Source: PSRF01 sp051000815
GTDB lineage: Bacteria > Acidobacteriota > Blastocatellia > Pyrinomonadales > Pyrinomonadaceae
DNA length: 64,000 bases
Direction of reading: 5' to 3'
Assembly: GCA_051000815.1 (NCBI GenBank)
Contig: JBPCNX010000037.1
Location: 1 to 64,000, forward strand
A program made the position numbers and the translations under genes. Of the stretch, positions 17,690 to 26,848 are shown one piece after another (within the stretch, counting starts at the first letter, position 1; each line of letters starts with the position of its first letter). The notes beneath the pieces were generated by a model. The model was not told the origin of the DNA. It did no database searches and saw only the letters and a list, made by a program, of their open reading frames with translations.

Positions 17690-17844
17690 GAGTCACCTCA
17701 GACTTTAGGTCCAGAGTTCATGCCAACGAATCTGTTCAATACCGAATTAGAGAGGTAAGTTCGTCGGTACACTATCAGAAAACGATCGCCCTCAGCAAGA
17801 TTCTCAACTCAGTCCGGAAGGGCCCAATCTTAACAAACCGCAAC

Positions 17845-17892
17845 AAAAAGCCCCGCAAAACTTCTATTCTTCAGATCGTATTGCGAGGCTTA
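17845..17892 (-). terminator. intrinsic terminator of rpsA
   Basis: On the minus strand AAGCCTCGCAA pairs with TTGCGGGGCTT (11 bp, one G-U), and a run of T follows (GGCTTTTTG). It lies 23 bp after the rpsA stop. Confidence 0.75.
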
Positions 17893-17914
17893 CCGACATC
17901 AGCAAGCCCGTTGT

Positions 17915-19846
17915 CTATTCCTGTTCAGGCTCAGGAGTGCTAATTCCAAAGTCGGCCAGCTCGCCCAGTGAAGCCATACCGCTGCCGATATTCGACGAAT
18001 AGATCTTCGTGTCAGGAATTGGCTCGTCGTCCTTGCCGACTGCGCGCGCCGATAACCCAATCTTCTTGCTCTCCGAATCAATTCGCAGAATCTTGAATTC
18101 CATTTCCTGACCTACCTGAACCACGTCTTCCGGCTTGGATACGCGCTCGTCAGACAGCTCAGAGATGTGACAGAGACCCTCGAGATTGTCGTCAAGTTCT
18201 ACAAAGGCGCCGAAGTTAGCAAAACGGGCAATCTTGCCTTTGACGACGTCGCCCGGTTTGTGCTCGGTGACGAAACGCTCCCAGGCATTGGGTTCAAGAT
18301 CCTTGATTGAAAGCGAGAGCCGGCGGTTCTCGGTATCGATGCTGGTGATGATTGCATCGATCTCCTGCCCCTTCTTCAGCACTTCACTCGGGTGCTTAAT
18401 CCTGCGAGACCAGGAAATATCGGAGACATGTACCAGTCCGTCAACGCCATCTTCGATTTCAATGAAGGCGCCAAAATCCGTGAGATTGCGGACTCGGCCA
18501 TGCACCCGGGTACCGACTTGATAGCGATCATGCAACGTTTGCCAGGGGTTATCCTGAATCTGCTTCATCCCCAGGCTGATACGACGCGCCTTTGGATCCA
18601 CACTCAGAACCTCGACCTCCACATTGTCTCCTGGATTGACGATCTTGCTTGGATGTTTGACCCGCTTCGACCAACTCATTTCCGAAACATGCACCAGGCC
18701 TTCAACGCCGCTTTCCAATTCCACGAAAGCACCGTAGTCGGCAACACTCGCGATGCGTCCGTTAACTCGAGTGCCTACGGGGAAACGTTCTTCAACGCTC
18801 GACCAAGGATCCGGTTGTAATTGTTTGAAGCCGAGCGAAACTCGTTCGCGCTCGCGGTCAAACTTCAATACCTTTACCTGGATGTTATCGCCGACTTTGA
18901 AGAGCTCGTTGGGATTCTGCAGCCGCCCCCAGGACATGTCTGTTACATGCAGCAGTCCATCAACGCCACCGAGGTCGACGAAGGCGCCGTAGTCAGTCAG
19001 GTTTTTTATCTGTCCCTCTACAATAATGTCTTCTTCGATGTGATGCAGTGTTTGATCTTTCCGGCCGGCGTTCTCAGTTTCGATCACGGCTTTGCGGGAC
19101 AGCACGACATTCGATCGCTTGCGATTCAGTTTGATGACCTTGGCTTCAATTTCCTGATTCCGCAGACTATCAAGATTGCGAACGGGCCGAACGTCAACCT
19201 GGGATCCGGGAAGGAATGCGGCGATACCATCAATATCAACTCGCAAGCCACCTTTGATCCGTTCAATCACGCGTCCCTTAACCGTGCTTCCGTCCTGATA
19301 GGCCTTCTCCAAATCGTCCCAGGCCTTCATGCGCACTGCGTCGGCGCGCGACAAGATCGGCAGGCCATCAGCAGTTTCCATGCTCTTGACGAGCACTTCA
19401 ACTTCGTCGCCCGGTTTGACGGTCATTTCTCCGTCTTCAGTAAACTCCGCGGGATTGACGAGGCCTTCTGATTTGTAGCCGAAGTCAATTACAACGCCGC
19501 GCTCACTGATCCCCACTACAGTGCCACGAACAACTTCACCCTCTTGCAGAGTGGCCTGCTCCTGCTCAAACTGATCGAGCAGTTGACCGAAGTCTACGTC
19601 ACCATGCGCGCGAGTGTCTTCGTCGTCATCAGCGTCAGGCCTGGGCTTTGGAGCCGAGGCTTCTTTGGCCGCCTCGGTTGCGGAAGCTTCGCTCGCAGGG
19701 TTCTCGCCAGCTGCTGCGTAGCTCACTGCGTTGGTTCGCGCTTCACTTGCGGCGGCTGCCGCGGCTTGCTGCGGTGGCGCGTCCGGCGCCCCGGAAGATG
19801 TTTCCTTCGTGTCGCCGTCATTCGGCTTCAATTCATCACTAAGCAT
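17915..19846 (-). CDS. rpsA: 30S ribosomal protein S1
   Basis: 643 residues from ATG 19846, which has AGGAG five bases upstream; in-frame codons further up have no ribosome site. Six S1 (OB-fold) repeats are seen, starting at EGEVVRGTVVG, GSTVKGRVIE, DIIVEGQIKN, VGTRVNGRIA, VGTRVHGRVR and GDVVKGKIAR. Repeats 3-5 carry the typical YGAFVDL/HVSEMSW wording; the first two are diverged, as usual in the ribosome-docking part. A roughly 100-residue Ala/Glu/Asp-rich leader precedes repeat 1, which is longer than in E. coli S1 (557 in total). It recruits mRNAs to the 30S subunit. Confidence 0.95.
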   Translation of the reverse strand: MLSDELKPNDGDTKETSSGAPDAPPQQAAAAAASEARTNAVSYAAAGENPASEASATEAAKEASAPKPRPDADDDEDTRAHGDVDFGQLLDQFEQEQATLQEGEVVRGTVVGISERGVVIDFGYKSEGLVNPAEFTEDGEMTVKPGDEVEVLVKSMETADGLPILSRADAVRMKAWDDLEKAYQDGSTVKGRVIERIKGGLRVDIDGIAAFLPGSQVDVRPVRNLDSLRNQEIEAKVIKLNRKRSNVVLSRKAVIETENAGRKDQTLHHIEEDIIVEGQIKNLTDYGAFVDLGGVDGLLHVTDMSWGRLQNPNELFKVGDNIQVKVLKFDRERERVSLGFKQLQPDPWSSVEERFPVGTRVNGRIASVADYGAFVELESGVEGLVHVSEMSWSKRVKHPSKIVNPGDNVEVEVLSVDPKARRISLGMKQIQDNPWQTLHDRYQVGTRVHGRVRNLTDFGAFIEIEDGVDGLVHVSDISWSRRIKHPSEVLKKGQEIDAIITSIDTENRRLSLSIKDLEPNAWERFVTEHKPGDVVKGKIARFANFGAFVELDDNLEGLCHISELSDERVSKPEDVVQVGQEMEFKILRIDSESKKIGLSARAVGKDDEPIPDTKIYSSNIGSGMASLGELADFGISTPEPEQE

Positions 19847-20034
19847 GCGGACTCCTGTATACCCGGACAATTTCAGCGTGTGATAGATCTTGTCGCGCTG
19901 CACTCACGACCGATCATCCGCACCGCCGGGATGCGGACAATATTCAAGCGGCTTCTTGCCTGATTGACTTTCGCAATTTGTCGGATGATGAAGCGAGGAG
20001 TGCGAGCCGTTTAGATGTGGAAAAGGAGGTTATT

Positions 20035-20355
20035 ATGTGTTTCGATTTCCGCCGTGCCCGTAGTCACCCGCTTGGTCCGACCATTAATGCCGCTTACCGG
20101 GTAGGTCGGAATGTACACGCCAAAATAAGACTGTGTCAAGGCGCTGACCTCAACAAGCGAAGAAACAAAAGCTACTTGGGCAAAGAGTTACGGGCGCACC
20201 CCTTTGCGATCACCGAGCTGCGACTAACGACTCACATCCGCCGTGGTTTCACGACCTCGCGGTACTACATACACGCCCGCGGAATGCGAACCGACAAAAA
20301 GCACATTCTGATCCTGCCCATCAAACGCCAGCGACCAGATTCTCTGGCTGGGTAG
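20035..20355 (+). CDS. possible small basic protein, unknown
   Basis: 106 residues. The reason to list it is the translation start: AAGGAGG five bases before ATG is the best Shine-Dalgarno site in the neighbourhood. The product is Arg/Lys/His-rich with no domain I recognise, and its last 130 bp run antisense into the end of the propeller gene. Codon use is not clearly coding, so it may be spurious or only the first part may matter. No partner gene is on this strand. Confidence 0.25.
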   Translation: MCFDFRRARSHPLGPTINAAYRVGRNVHAKIRLCQGADLNKRRNKSYLGKELRAHPFAITELRLTTHIRRGFTTSRYYIHARGMRTDKKHILILPIKRQRPDSLAG

Positions 20356-22593
20356 ACGTTGCTCCTTTGGATCAATACGAGCCCAGGTGTTGCCGGCATT
20401 GAGAGTGCGATAGACGCCCCCACCTATCTCTCCGGTCTGGTAAGCATTGCCTACAAAAATCTCATCCGTATTCCGGGGATTGATCAGGATGCTGGTGAAG
20501 TCGCCAAAAGGAAGATTACCACCCCGCCGATTCCAGCTCGCGCCATCATTATGAGATGAGTAAAACGCCTGCTTTGACCCAGCATAGACGCGATCAGGTC
20601 TTTGAGGATCCTGCACAATGGCGTTGACTGGTGCATCCGAAGGAATTCCATTAGCTTGCTGCCAGTTCTGGCCGCCATCGCGTGAGACAAGCACCCCGGA
20701 CGCGGCCGTGCCAACCCAGATAACGTCCGGATGCTGCGGGTGCGTTGCGATGCAGGTGGTCCGTGGATCAAAACTCCCGTTGTAAGGTAGTTTCTGCCAA
20801 CCCTTAAGTGGATCAACCGTACGATAGAGACCGGCGTTTGTAGCCGCCAGCATCGCCGGCCGGCCGGTGCTCGCATCAACTGTGTGAACCAAGGCATTGA
20901 TCGCATCAGTCAGAATCAGAGAGGCAACTTCTCCGGCAGCAGATTGCGCGGCGGAGGAAACGCCGAGCGCGGCAAGCGTAATTGCGTCCAGCTTGCCAGT
21001 CGCAGGCAGAGTTCGATCCGTCTGAAACCGTTTAATGGCTAGTGTTGTTTGCGTGCCAGTCTTGCCATCGGGTACACCAAGATTATAACCAGCGCGATTG
21101 AGAGAGTTTTGTGCCTCCAACACAATCTCGGGAGTGTTGATCAGTAAACGTTTGGGCTTAGCTGCTGCGGCTCCCACCTTTTTTCTGGTACGCGCTCCTG
21201 CGGCTTTCTTACCCTTATCAACCGATGTATTGCCGGCCCATATCGGGGCCCACGAGTTACCTCGATCTGCGGAGCGATAAATGCCGAGGTTTGTGCCAAG
21301 GTAAATGATGTTGGCGTCCTGCATATCCTGAAGAATGGAATATGTAATCAGACGTGCGGGCATATTTCTCATTGAGGGACGCCATGTCTGTCCATTGTCG
21401 CTGCTGGCAAATAGGAAACCTCCTCCCGTCGCGGTGTTGATGGTAGCTGCGTAGATTCGGTTCGGCATTTCCCGGTCAGCAACAATGCTGTTAGCGAAAC
21501 GCCCGCTGTAGCCGCCGTTGGTAGGAGCAAAAGTCTTCCCGCTGTCGTAAGAAACCATCACACCGTAGTTATTGGTACCGATAAAGACCGTTTCCGGGCG
21601 AGACGGGTGAACACTGATCGAATTGATCTCCAGTTGTCTCGAGGTGGTCACCATCCAGGAATCGGCATCACCCCCGCGCTCTGAGCGCCAAAACCCTTCC
21701 GTTGTTCCGGCGAATACAACTCCTGCTACGGAGGGATGCTGAAGGATTGCGCGCGTGCGGCGCGATTGTGAAGGGATGCCCTGAACTTTGCGCCAGCTTT
21801 CACCCGCCGTTTTGGTCTCGTAGATTCCGCTGCACGCAGAGGCGATCAGATGATTGGGGTCGCGCGGATCAATATCGATGGCAAAGATGTCAGAATCATC
21901 AATGATGCCGTTCTTGATGGACTTCCAGGTCTTGCCCCCATCGACAGTCTTGTAAGGAAGGTACCAGGTGCCAGCATAAATAATGTCAGGCGTCCGTGGA
22001 TCCATGGCCAAAGATTCGACATGAATCAGACCGGGTGTCGACTGGGTGGGCAACTGTTCCCAAGTGTCACCAGAGTCGTCGGAGCGAAAGATTCCATTAA
22101 AGGTGCCAACAATTAATACATTGGGGTTTGACTTTGATTGCGTGATCGAGTGCAACGCCTCGGCCTTGAGCTCAGAACTCTCTTTCCATTTGCGCCCACC
22201 GTCTGTTGACTTGAAGAACCCACCGGGTTCCTTGTGTCTGTGTGCGGCCACATAGAGGATCCGGGAATCGCGCGGGTCTACCAAAATGTGATCCACGAAT
22301 AGCTTCGGTCGATTGAAGTTGTGGAGCAAATCCCAATGCTTGCCGCCATCAGCCGAAGTGTAGATCTGCCCGTCGAGGGTTCCAAAATAAAGACGATCGG
22401 CATTGTTGGGATCGACCGCAAGATCGCGGACATCGCCGCCCGGAGGGCCAGTTGCCTGCCAGGCACTCGAATAGCCGGAGGGATCTGCCGTCGTCTCATC
22501 ATCAACCGCCGTGAACGACAGGACTGAATGCGACAGGCCAAAAACCAGAAGTATCAACAGGGGGGTAATTAGTTTCATAGCTCTTGTAATCAT
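20224..22593 (-). CDS. secreted sortilin/BNR-like beta-propeller with inserted peptidoglycan-binding domain
   Basis: 789 residues with a signal peptide (about 1-30). The body is built from sialidase/VPS10-like propeller blades, with many copies of the Asp-box phrase SxDGGxxW (TSADGGKHW, STDGRKW-like, VSRDGGQNW, SHNDGASW) and strands reading DPRDPNHLIA or HPQHPDVIWVGT. Between two propeller halves lies a peptidoglycan-binding 1 domain (about 495-545: LNRAGYNLGVPDGKTGTQT, FQTDRTLPATGKLDAITL). Such proteins are usually listed as PSII-assembly-like or exo-sialidase-like; no catalytic residues for a glycosidase are evident. It may be a cell-wall-associated binding protein. An internal ATG at 22578 is an alternative start. 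Confidence 0.75.
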   Translation of the reverse strand: MITRAMKLITPLLILLVFGLSHSVLSFTAVDDETTADPSGYSSAWQATGPPGGDVRDLAVDPNNADRLYFGTLDGQIYTSADGGKHWDLLHNFNRPKLFVDHILVDPRDSRILYVAAHRHKEPGGFFKSTDGGRKWKESSELKAEALHSITQSKSNPNVLIVGTFNGIFRSDDSGDTWEQLPTQSTPGLIHVESLAMDPRTPDIIYAGTWYLPYKTVDGGKTWKSIKNGIIDDSDIFAIDIDPRDPNHLIASACSGIYETKTAGESWRKVQGIPSQSRRTRAILQHPSVAGVVFAGTTEGFWRSERGGDADSWMVTTSRQLEINSISVHPSRPETVFIGTNNYGVMVSYDSGKTFAPTNGGYSGRFANSIVADREMPNRIYAATINTATGGGFLFASSDNGQTWRPSMRNMPARLITYSILQDMQDANIIYLGTNLGIYRSADRGNSWAPIWAGNTSVDKGKKAAGARTRKKVGAAAAKPKRLLINTPEIVLEAQNSLNRAGYNLGVPDGKTGTQTTLAIKRFQTDRTLPATGKLDAITLAALGVSSAAQSAAGEVASLILTDAINALVHTVDASTGRPAMLAATNAGLYRTVDPLKGWQKLPYNGSFDPRTTCIATHPQHPDVIWVGTAASGVLVSRDGGQNWQQANGIPSDAPVNAIVQDPQRPDRVYAGSKQAFYSSHNDGASWNRRGGNLPFGDFTSILINPRNTDEIFVGNAYQTGEIGGGVYRTLNAGNTWARIDPKEQRLPSQRIWSLAFDGQDQNVLFVGSHSAGVYVVPRGRETTADVSR

Positions 22594-22751
22594 CGTTAAC
22601 TCTCAAAATCCGCACGAACATCAAGCCACCGTCTATGGCCTCCCTGTCAGTCTAATACAATTCCTGCCTATTTGTATCCAATCATCTCTTCCCGCCCGGT
22701 TCGATGCGAACCGGTTCTGAATCAGTTGTACAAACAGCCCGTAAACGCGAC

Positions 22752-22783
22752 GCGGGCGATGCTCCATGAAGAACATCGCCCGC
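22752..22783 (-). terminator. hairpin downstream of the OmpA-family gene
   Basis: GCGGGCGATG pairs perfectly with CATCGCCCGC around a 12-nt loop. No strong T run follows. It is the second of two hairpins after the stop at 22819. Confidence 0.55.
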
Positions 22784-22793
22784 ATTCGGAAGG

Positions 22794-22813
22794 TTTCGCG
22801 TTGGAACGCGAAA
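22794..22813 (-). terminator. perfect 9-bp palindrome directly after the OmpA-family stop
   Basis: TTTCGCGTT and AACGCGAAA with a 2-nt loop, five bases past the stop. With the next hairpin it forms a tandem, probably a 3'-end processing or termination signal. Confidence 0.5.
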
Positions 22814-22818
22814 GTCAG

Positions 22819-25254
22819 TTATTCCTCGCCACGACGACGGCGCGCCCGCGGTCTAACGATTTGAACTTCGCTCGCATCGACCGTAGGACTGGCGGTTGGT
22901 GGATTCGCACCGGTGGGCACTATCCAGAGTTCAACCGTCAGCTCCTCTTTGTAGCCGCCATCGACAGTTACCAGACGTCCGGCTTCGATACCGCGCGTGT
23001 TCACGAGGTAATTCTTAGCGCGATCGGCACGGGCCTGAGCTTCGCCTGCGGCACCGCGACGGCCGCCGTAAGCGATGATGTAGCCCTGCGAGCCTGGCGA
23101 GTTCTGCAACTGGATTGCGTAGTTGTCGAGACGCGCCTTCTCATCGTTGAACCGAATGTTGCCATACTCGTCAAACTTGGTCGGTAACGGAACCGCTATG
23201 ACCTTAATTGAAGTCGAGCAGGACGCGGTCCTGGAGCACGCGGGATCCACGCCACCAAGTTCAACCGTAGCGGTCACTGTCTGTCCGCCAACTCCCTTCG
23301 TATCGACTGTGATCGAAGAGGTTCCCTGTCCACCGCTGATGGTGCCGGCAGAGACCGACCAATTGTAAGTCGGGCTCAAGCTTGACGGTCCACCACTGAC
23401 GTCAGCGGTGAAGGTGAGCGGAGCGCCATCGTCCACATCACTCGGACAGCTCACTGAGACTGTCGGGCACGGCGGCACGCAGTCGGTGCACACCGCAACC
23501 GTTACGGTTGTAGATGCATTCGCTGTGTGTTGATTACCGTCGTTTACCTCGATACTGGCAGTGTAAGTGCCCGGATTAACACCTGAAAGATCCCAGGTAA
23601 CCGCCCGGCCTTCACCTGTAATTCGGCCACCGGTTACGGACCAGGTGTGAAGCAAGGTGTCGTTGTCGGGATCGGCGGACGCGGCGGTCAACTGTACGTC
23701 ACGAGTCGCACTGGGCGTACAAGTGCTGGAAATCATTCCTTCGGGACACGGCAACGTAACTGAAGCAGCTGACGACGAGACAGATACCGTCGGTGGCCCA
23801 TTCGGCGGCAGCGGCAGGGTACGAGCATTTCGATGTCCAATGAAGAACTGCGCGAGGAACCCATGGGGATCCTCAGACCTCTGGAAGCCGGCCGGGAATG
23901 TCTGGTCAAACAGACCAAACAGACGATCGCCCTGCTGATTTACGTGCTGGCGGTAGGCCGCACTGAAACCAAGCCAGCGACGCGGGAAAATGCGAACGCC
24001 GCCCAAAAAGTCGATCGGGTTGTTCTGAAAAGCGTTCTCGGTACGACCACGAATATATTGAATCGACTTCACTTCAGTGATGATTTGGAAGTGCTTGTTA
24101 ACCGGAAAGTCGAAGCCTATACCAGCCACCAATTCATCAGGTCGGTTCAGCAAACTCACATTCTGTGTACCAAATGCCTCAGAGCGCGGGTTGCTGTTCA
24201 GGATGAAACCGACGTTGGCTGACACGCTGGCCCAACGGGCCAGTCGGCCGCTTACAAAGCCAACAATTCCAAAGTCACCGATGTCGCCGCCGGGGCTGGC
24301 GCCACGCTGCAACTGATTGAAGCCCGAGAAATCATCAGCCTTGTCCGGATAAAAGCGATAAAAGGCGACCGCACCAACACCAAGTGGATTGTTGGGACCG
24401 GTGAAGCGAATCTTAGCTCCAGCGTTGAAAACTCCAAACATCGACTGGCCATAAAGCCGATTGATGAACGGGGCATCCGGCAGGTAACTCGGAGCAGTCG
24501 TAAATAGATTCGGCCCTCTGGTTGTATTAAAAGTCAGGTTGGCCGGAATGGTGCGCGTGGTAAGCACAATACCTGGGAGGATACCGCCGACGGGTGATCC
24601 TATACCCGGGAAGAACGCAGCATCGCCAAAGTTTCCGCCACCGCCAGACGGAGTTCCCAAACGGCTTACAAACGGGGGCGCAACTACGCTGCCCGTCAAA
24701 CCAAAGTTCGGTCCAACGCCGCCGACAAACGGGAACTGAACAAAACGCTGTCCGCCGCCGTTACACGGTGGCCCATTCGGACGGAATACTGTGCCAGTAA
24801 TTCCAGTAGTCCCACTCACGCGCTCAGGAGCGAGAATAATCGCGGCCGGAACGCACAGTTGCGGAAAGAACAATTGGGAGTTGGGCAAATAGAAGCTCGA
24901 TAGATTCCTTGGGTTGTTTACTTTCACGCCGCGGTTACCGGTCGTGCTGAAAAACAACTCGATGTGATCGTTGAGGCCGATATTGAAGCTTAGGGGAATC
25001 TCAGTGATGTCGACATCGCCAGGGTCTCGATCGTAGTTGCTGTACGCAATACTAAACGTGAACTCACCACGACGTATTGTGTCCCCATCGTAGATGGTAA
25101 AAAGTCCGGTTGGGCCACCAGGAGGGCCCCCGGTGCCAACGGTCGGCGCTTGGTTTCGAGGGTCAAATTCTGACCTTAATGTTTGTGCTGATACCGCGGC
25201 ACATAGCACCAACATAACGAGCGCGGTAAATAGCGCTCTTGTTGCGAGTCTCAT
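22819..25254 (-). CDS. OmpA-family outer-membrane protein with Ig/PKD-like domains
   Basis: 811 residues from ATG 25254, chosen for AGGAGG six bases upstream and a clean signal peptide (RLATRALFTALVMLVLCAAVSAQ, written here as its core). An N-terminal beta-barrel-like part (about 30-500) has alternating aromatic strands and glycine-rich loops. Two Ig/PKD-like modules follow (about 500-690, phrases SADPDNDTLLHTWSVTGG and SPTYNWSVSAGTISGG), then a degenerate OmpA peptidoglycan-binding domain (about 710-790, AQARADRAKNYLVNTRGIEAGRL). The PKD-OmpA order recurs in Acidobacteria. It probably tethers the outer membrane to peptidoglycan. Two hairpins lie after the stop. Confidence 0.82.
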   Translation of the reverse strand: MRLATRALFTALVMLVLCAAVSAQTLRSEFDPRNQAPTVGTGGPPGGPTGLFTIYDGDTIRRGEFTFSIAYSNYDRDPGDVDITEIPLSFNIGLNDHIELFFSTTGNRGVKVNNPRNLSSFYLPNSQLFFPQLCVPAAIILAPERVSGTTGITGTVFRPNGPPCNGGGQRFVQFPFVGGVGPNFGLTGSVVAPPFVSRLGTPSGGGGNFGDAAFFPGIGSPVGGILPGIVLTTRTIPANLTFNTTRGPNLFTTAPSYLPDAPFINRLYGQSMFGVFNAGAKIRFTGPNNPLGVGAVAFYRFYPDKADDFSGFNQLQRGASPGGDIGDFGIVGFVSGRLARWASVSANVGFILNSNPRSEAFGTQNVSLLNRPDELVAGIGFDFPVNKHFQIITEVKSIQYIRGRTENAFQNNPIDFLGGVRIFPRRWLGFSAAYRQHVNQQGDRLFGLFDQTFPAGFQRSEDPHGFLAQFFIGHRNARTLPLPPNGPPTVSVSSSAASVTLPCPEGMISSTCTPSATRDVQLTAASADPDNDTLLHTWSVTGGRITGEGRAVTWDLSGVNPGTYTASIEVNDGNQHTANASTTVTVAVCTDCVPPCPTVSVSCPSDVDDGAPLTFTADVSGGPSSLSPTYNWSVSAGTISGGQGTSSITVDTKGVGGQTVTATVELGGVDPACSRTASCSTSIKVIAVPLPTKFDEYGNIRFNDEKARLDNYAIQLQNSPGSQGYIIAYGGRRGAAGEAQARADRAKNYLVNTRGIEAGRLVTVDGGYKEELTVELWIVPTGANPPTASPTVDASEVQIVRPRARRRRGEE

Positions 25255-25518
25255 CGCATTCCTCCTGCCAAAATATAAAATTTGCTTAATAGCGTTGACC
25301 AGCGCAAGCAACCACTTTGCTAAGCGGGGCTTCACCTACAAGAACAAACAGGCCCTCAAGGCCTTTCAAACACCCTAGCCTCGAGCGCGAACCTGTCAAA
25401 ATCCAGACGCTGGGCCGGGTGCTAAAATCATGCCGACCATACTCTACCTGCGGGCGGAAATCAAGACTTTTTCACTATTTAGCGCTAACTTTGTTTATGT
25501 TTTTTCCGTCACATATCA

Positions 25519-26811
25519 TCACGCATAGATGCCACGCATGCGTGTATCGTAGGCCACTCGATCGATGGCTAACATGTATGCCGCGGTCCGTGTATCCACT
25601 GCGTGGGAGTCCGCATAACGGCACAAATCGTTGAAACTAGCGACCATCGTATCCTGAAGGCGCTGATTGACCACATCCTCCCGCCAGAAGTAGCCCATCC
25701 TGTCCTGAACCCATTCAAAATACGACACGGTCACTCCTCCGGCGTTTGCGAGAATGTCAGGAACAACAAAGACTCCATTCTGATGCAATACCTCATCCGC
25801 CGCCGCAGTTGTTGGGCCATTGGCCCCTTCCGCCAATACCTTGCACTTAATCCGGTGAGCATTCTGGGATGTGATCTGATTTTCTGTAGCGGCAGGCACC
25901 AACACATCACATTCCAGCTCAAGTAATTCGCTATTTGAAACGTTCTCGACCCCTTCATAACCCTCGAATGAGCGAGTGGTCTGGAGGTGATTCAACGCGG
26001 CCGGAATATCGATTCCGTTTGCGTTGTAAATCCCCCCGTGCACGTCCGAGATTGCGACTATCTTGTAGCCGGCCTCATGAAGCAAACGTGCACCAATTCC
26101 TCCGACATTTCCTGATCCCTGAACGACCACTCGAGTGGTCGCCGGTTTCATCTGAAAACGCTTGATCGCTTCATTGATTACAAACAAGATACCCCGCCCA
26201 GTTGCCTCGCGCCGTCCGGAGGAGCCACCTAAATCAATAGGCTTTCCGGTTACCACGGCCGTCACGGTATGCCTTGCATGCATTGAATACGTGTCCATGA
26301 TCCAGGCCATGGTCTGCTCATTTGTGTTCATGTCCGGCGCCGGGACGTCCTTCTCCGGTCCGATGAAGTCAAGCAGTTCCGAAGCATAACGCCGCGTCAT
26401 TCGTTCGAGCTCGCCCATAGACATTTGTTGCGGATCGCAGACGACGCCCCCTTTAGCTCCACCGAAGGGCACGTTAACGACGGCACACTTCCAGGTCATC
26501 CAGGCAGCCAACGCCCTAACTTCGTCAAGGTTCACATCGGGGGCATAACGAATTCCGCCCTTGGCCGGCCCACGCGCAAAGTTATGCTGCACGCGATACC
26601 CTTCGAACACTTGAATGCGCCCCGAGTCCATGCGCGTTGGGATGTAGACCTTAAGCTCGCGGTTGGGAACGCGCATTACCGCGTACAAATCCGGATCGAG
26701 GTTTAGCAATTTCGCCGCCCGGTCAAATCGCGACATCATCGACTCGAAAGGGTTGGCTTCCTTTATCTCGCGAATGTCGTCTACATAAACTGCATTAGGC
26801 ATGCTGCACAT
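25519..26811 (-). CDS. gdhA: Glu/Leu/Phe/Val dehydrogenase (glutamate dehydrogenase)
   Basis: 430 residues; oxidative deamination of glutamate to 2-oxoglutarate, or its reverse. Marks: PAKGGIRY, the catalytic-Lys segment WMTWKCAVVNVPFGGAKGG (about 105-123, read in two parts), APDMNTNEQTMAWIMDTYS, and the Rossmann motif VVQGSGNVGGIGARLL (about 227). It lacks the N-terminal region of the NADP hexamers of enteric type; the length matches RocG/GudB-like enzymes. ATG 26811 has GGAG five bases upstream; a second ATG follows three codons later. LarE lies upstream at 26849-27712 in the same orientation. Confidence 0.92.
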   Translation of the reverse strand: MCSMPNAVYVDDIREIKEANPFESMMSRFDRAAKLLNLDPDLYAVMRVPNRELKVYIPTRMDSGRIQVFEGYRVQHNFARGPAKGGIRYAPDVNLDEVRALAAWMTWKCAVVNVPFGGAKGGVVCDPQQMSMGELERMTRRYASELLDFIGPEKDVPAPDMNTNEQTMAWIMDTYSMHARHTVTAVVTGKPIDLGGSSGRREATGRGILFVINEAIKRFQMKPATTRVVVQGSGNVGGIGARLLHEAGYKIVAISDVHGGIYNANGIDIPAALNHLQTTRSFEGYEGVENVSNSELLELECDVLVPAATENQITSQNAHRIKCKVLAEGANGPTTAAADEVLHQNGVFVVPDILANAGGVTVSYFEWVQDRMGYFWREDVVNQRLQDTMVASFNDLCRYADSHAVDTRTAAYMLAIDRVAYDTRMRGIYA

Positions 26812-26848
26812 GTCTTCTCCAATTTCCTATTTGGATGCCGCAAACTTC

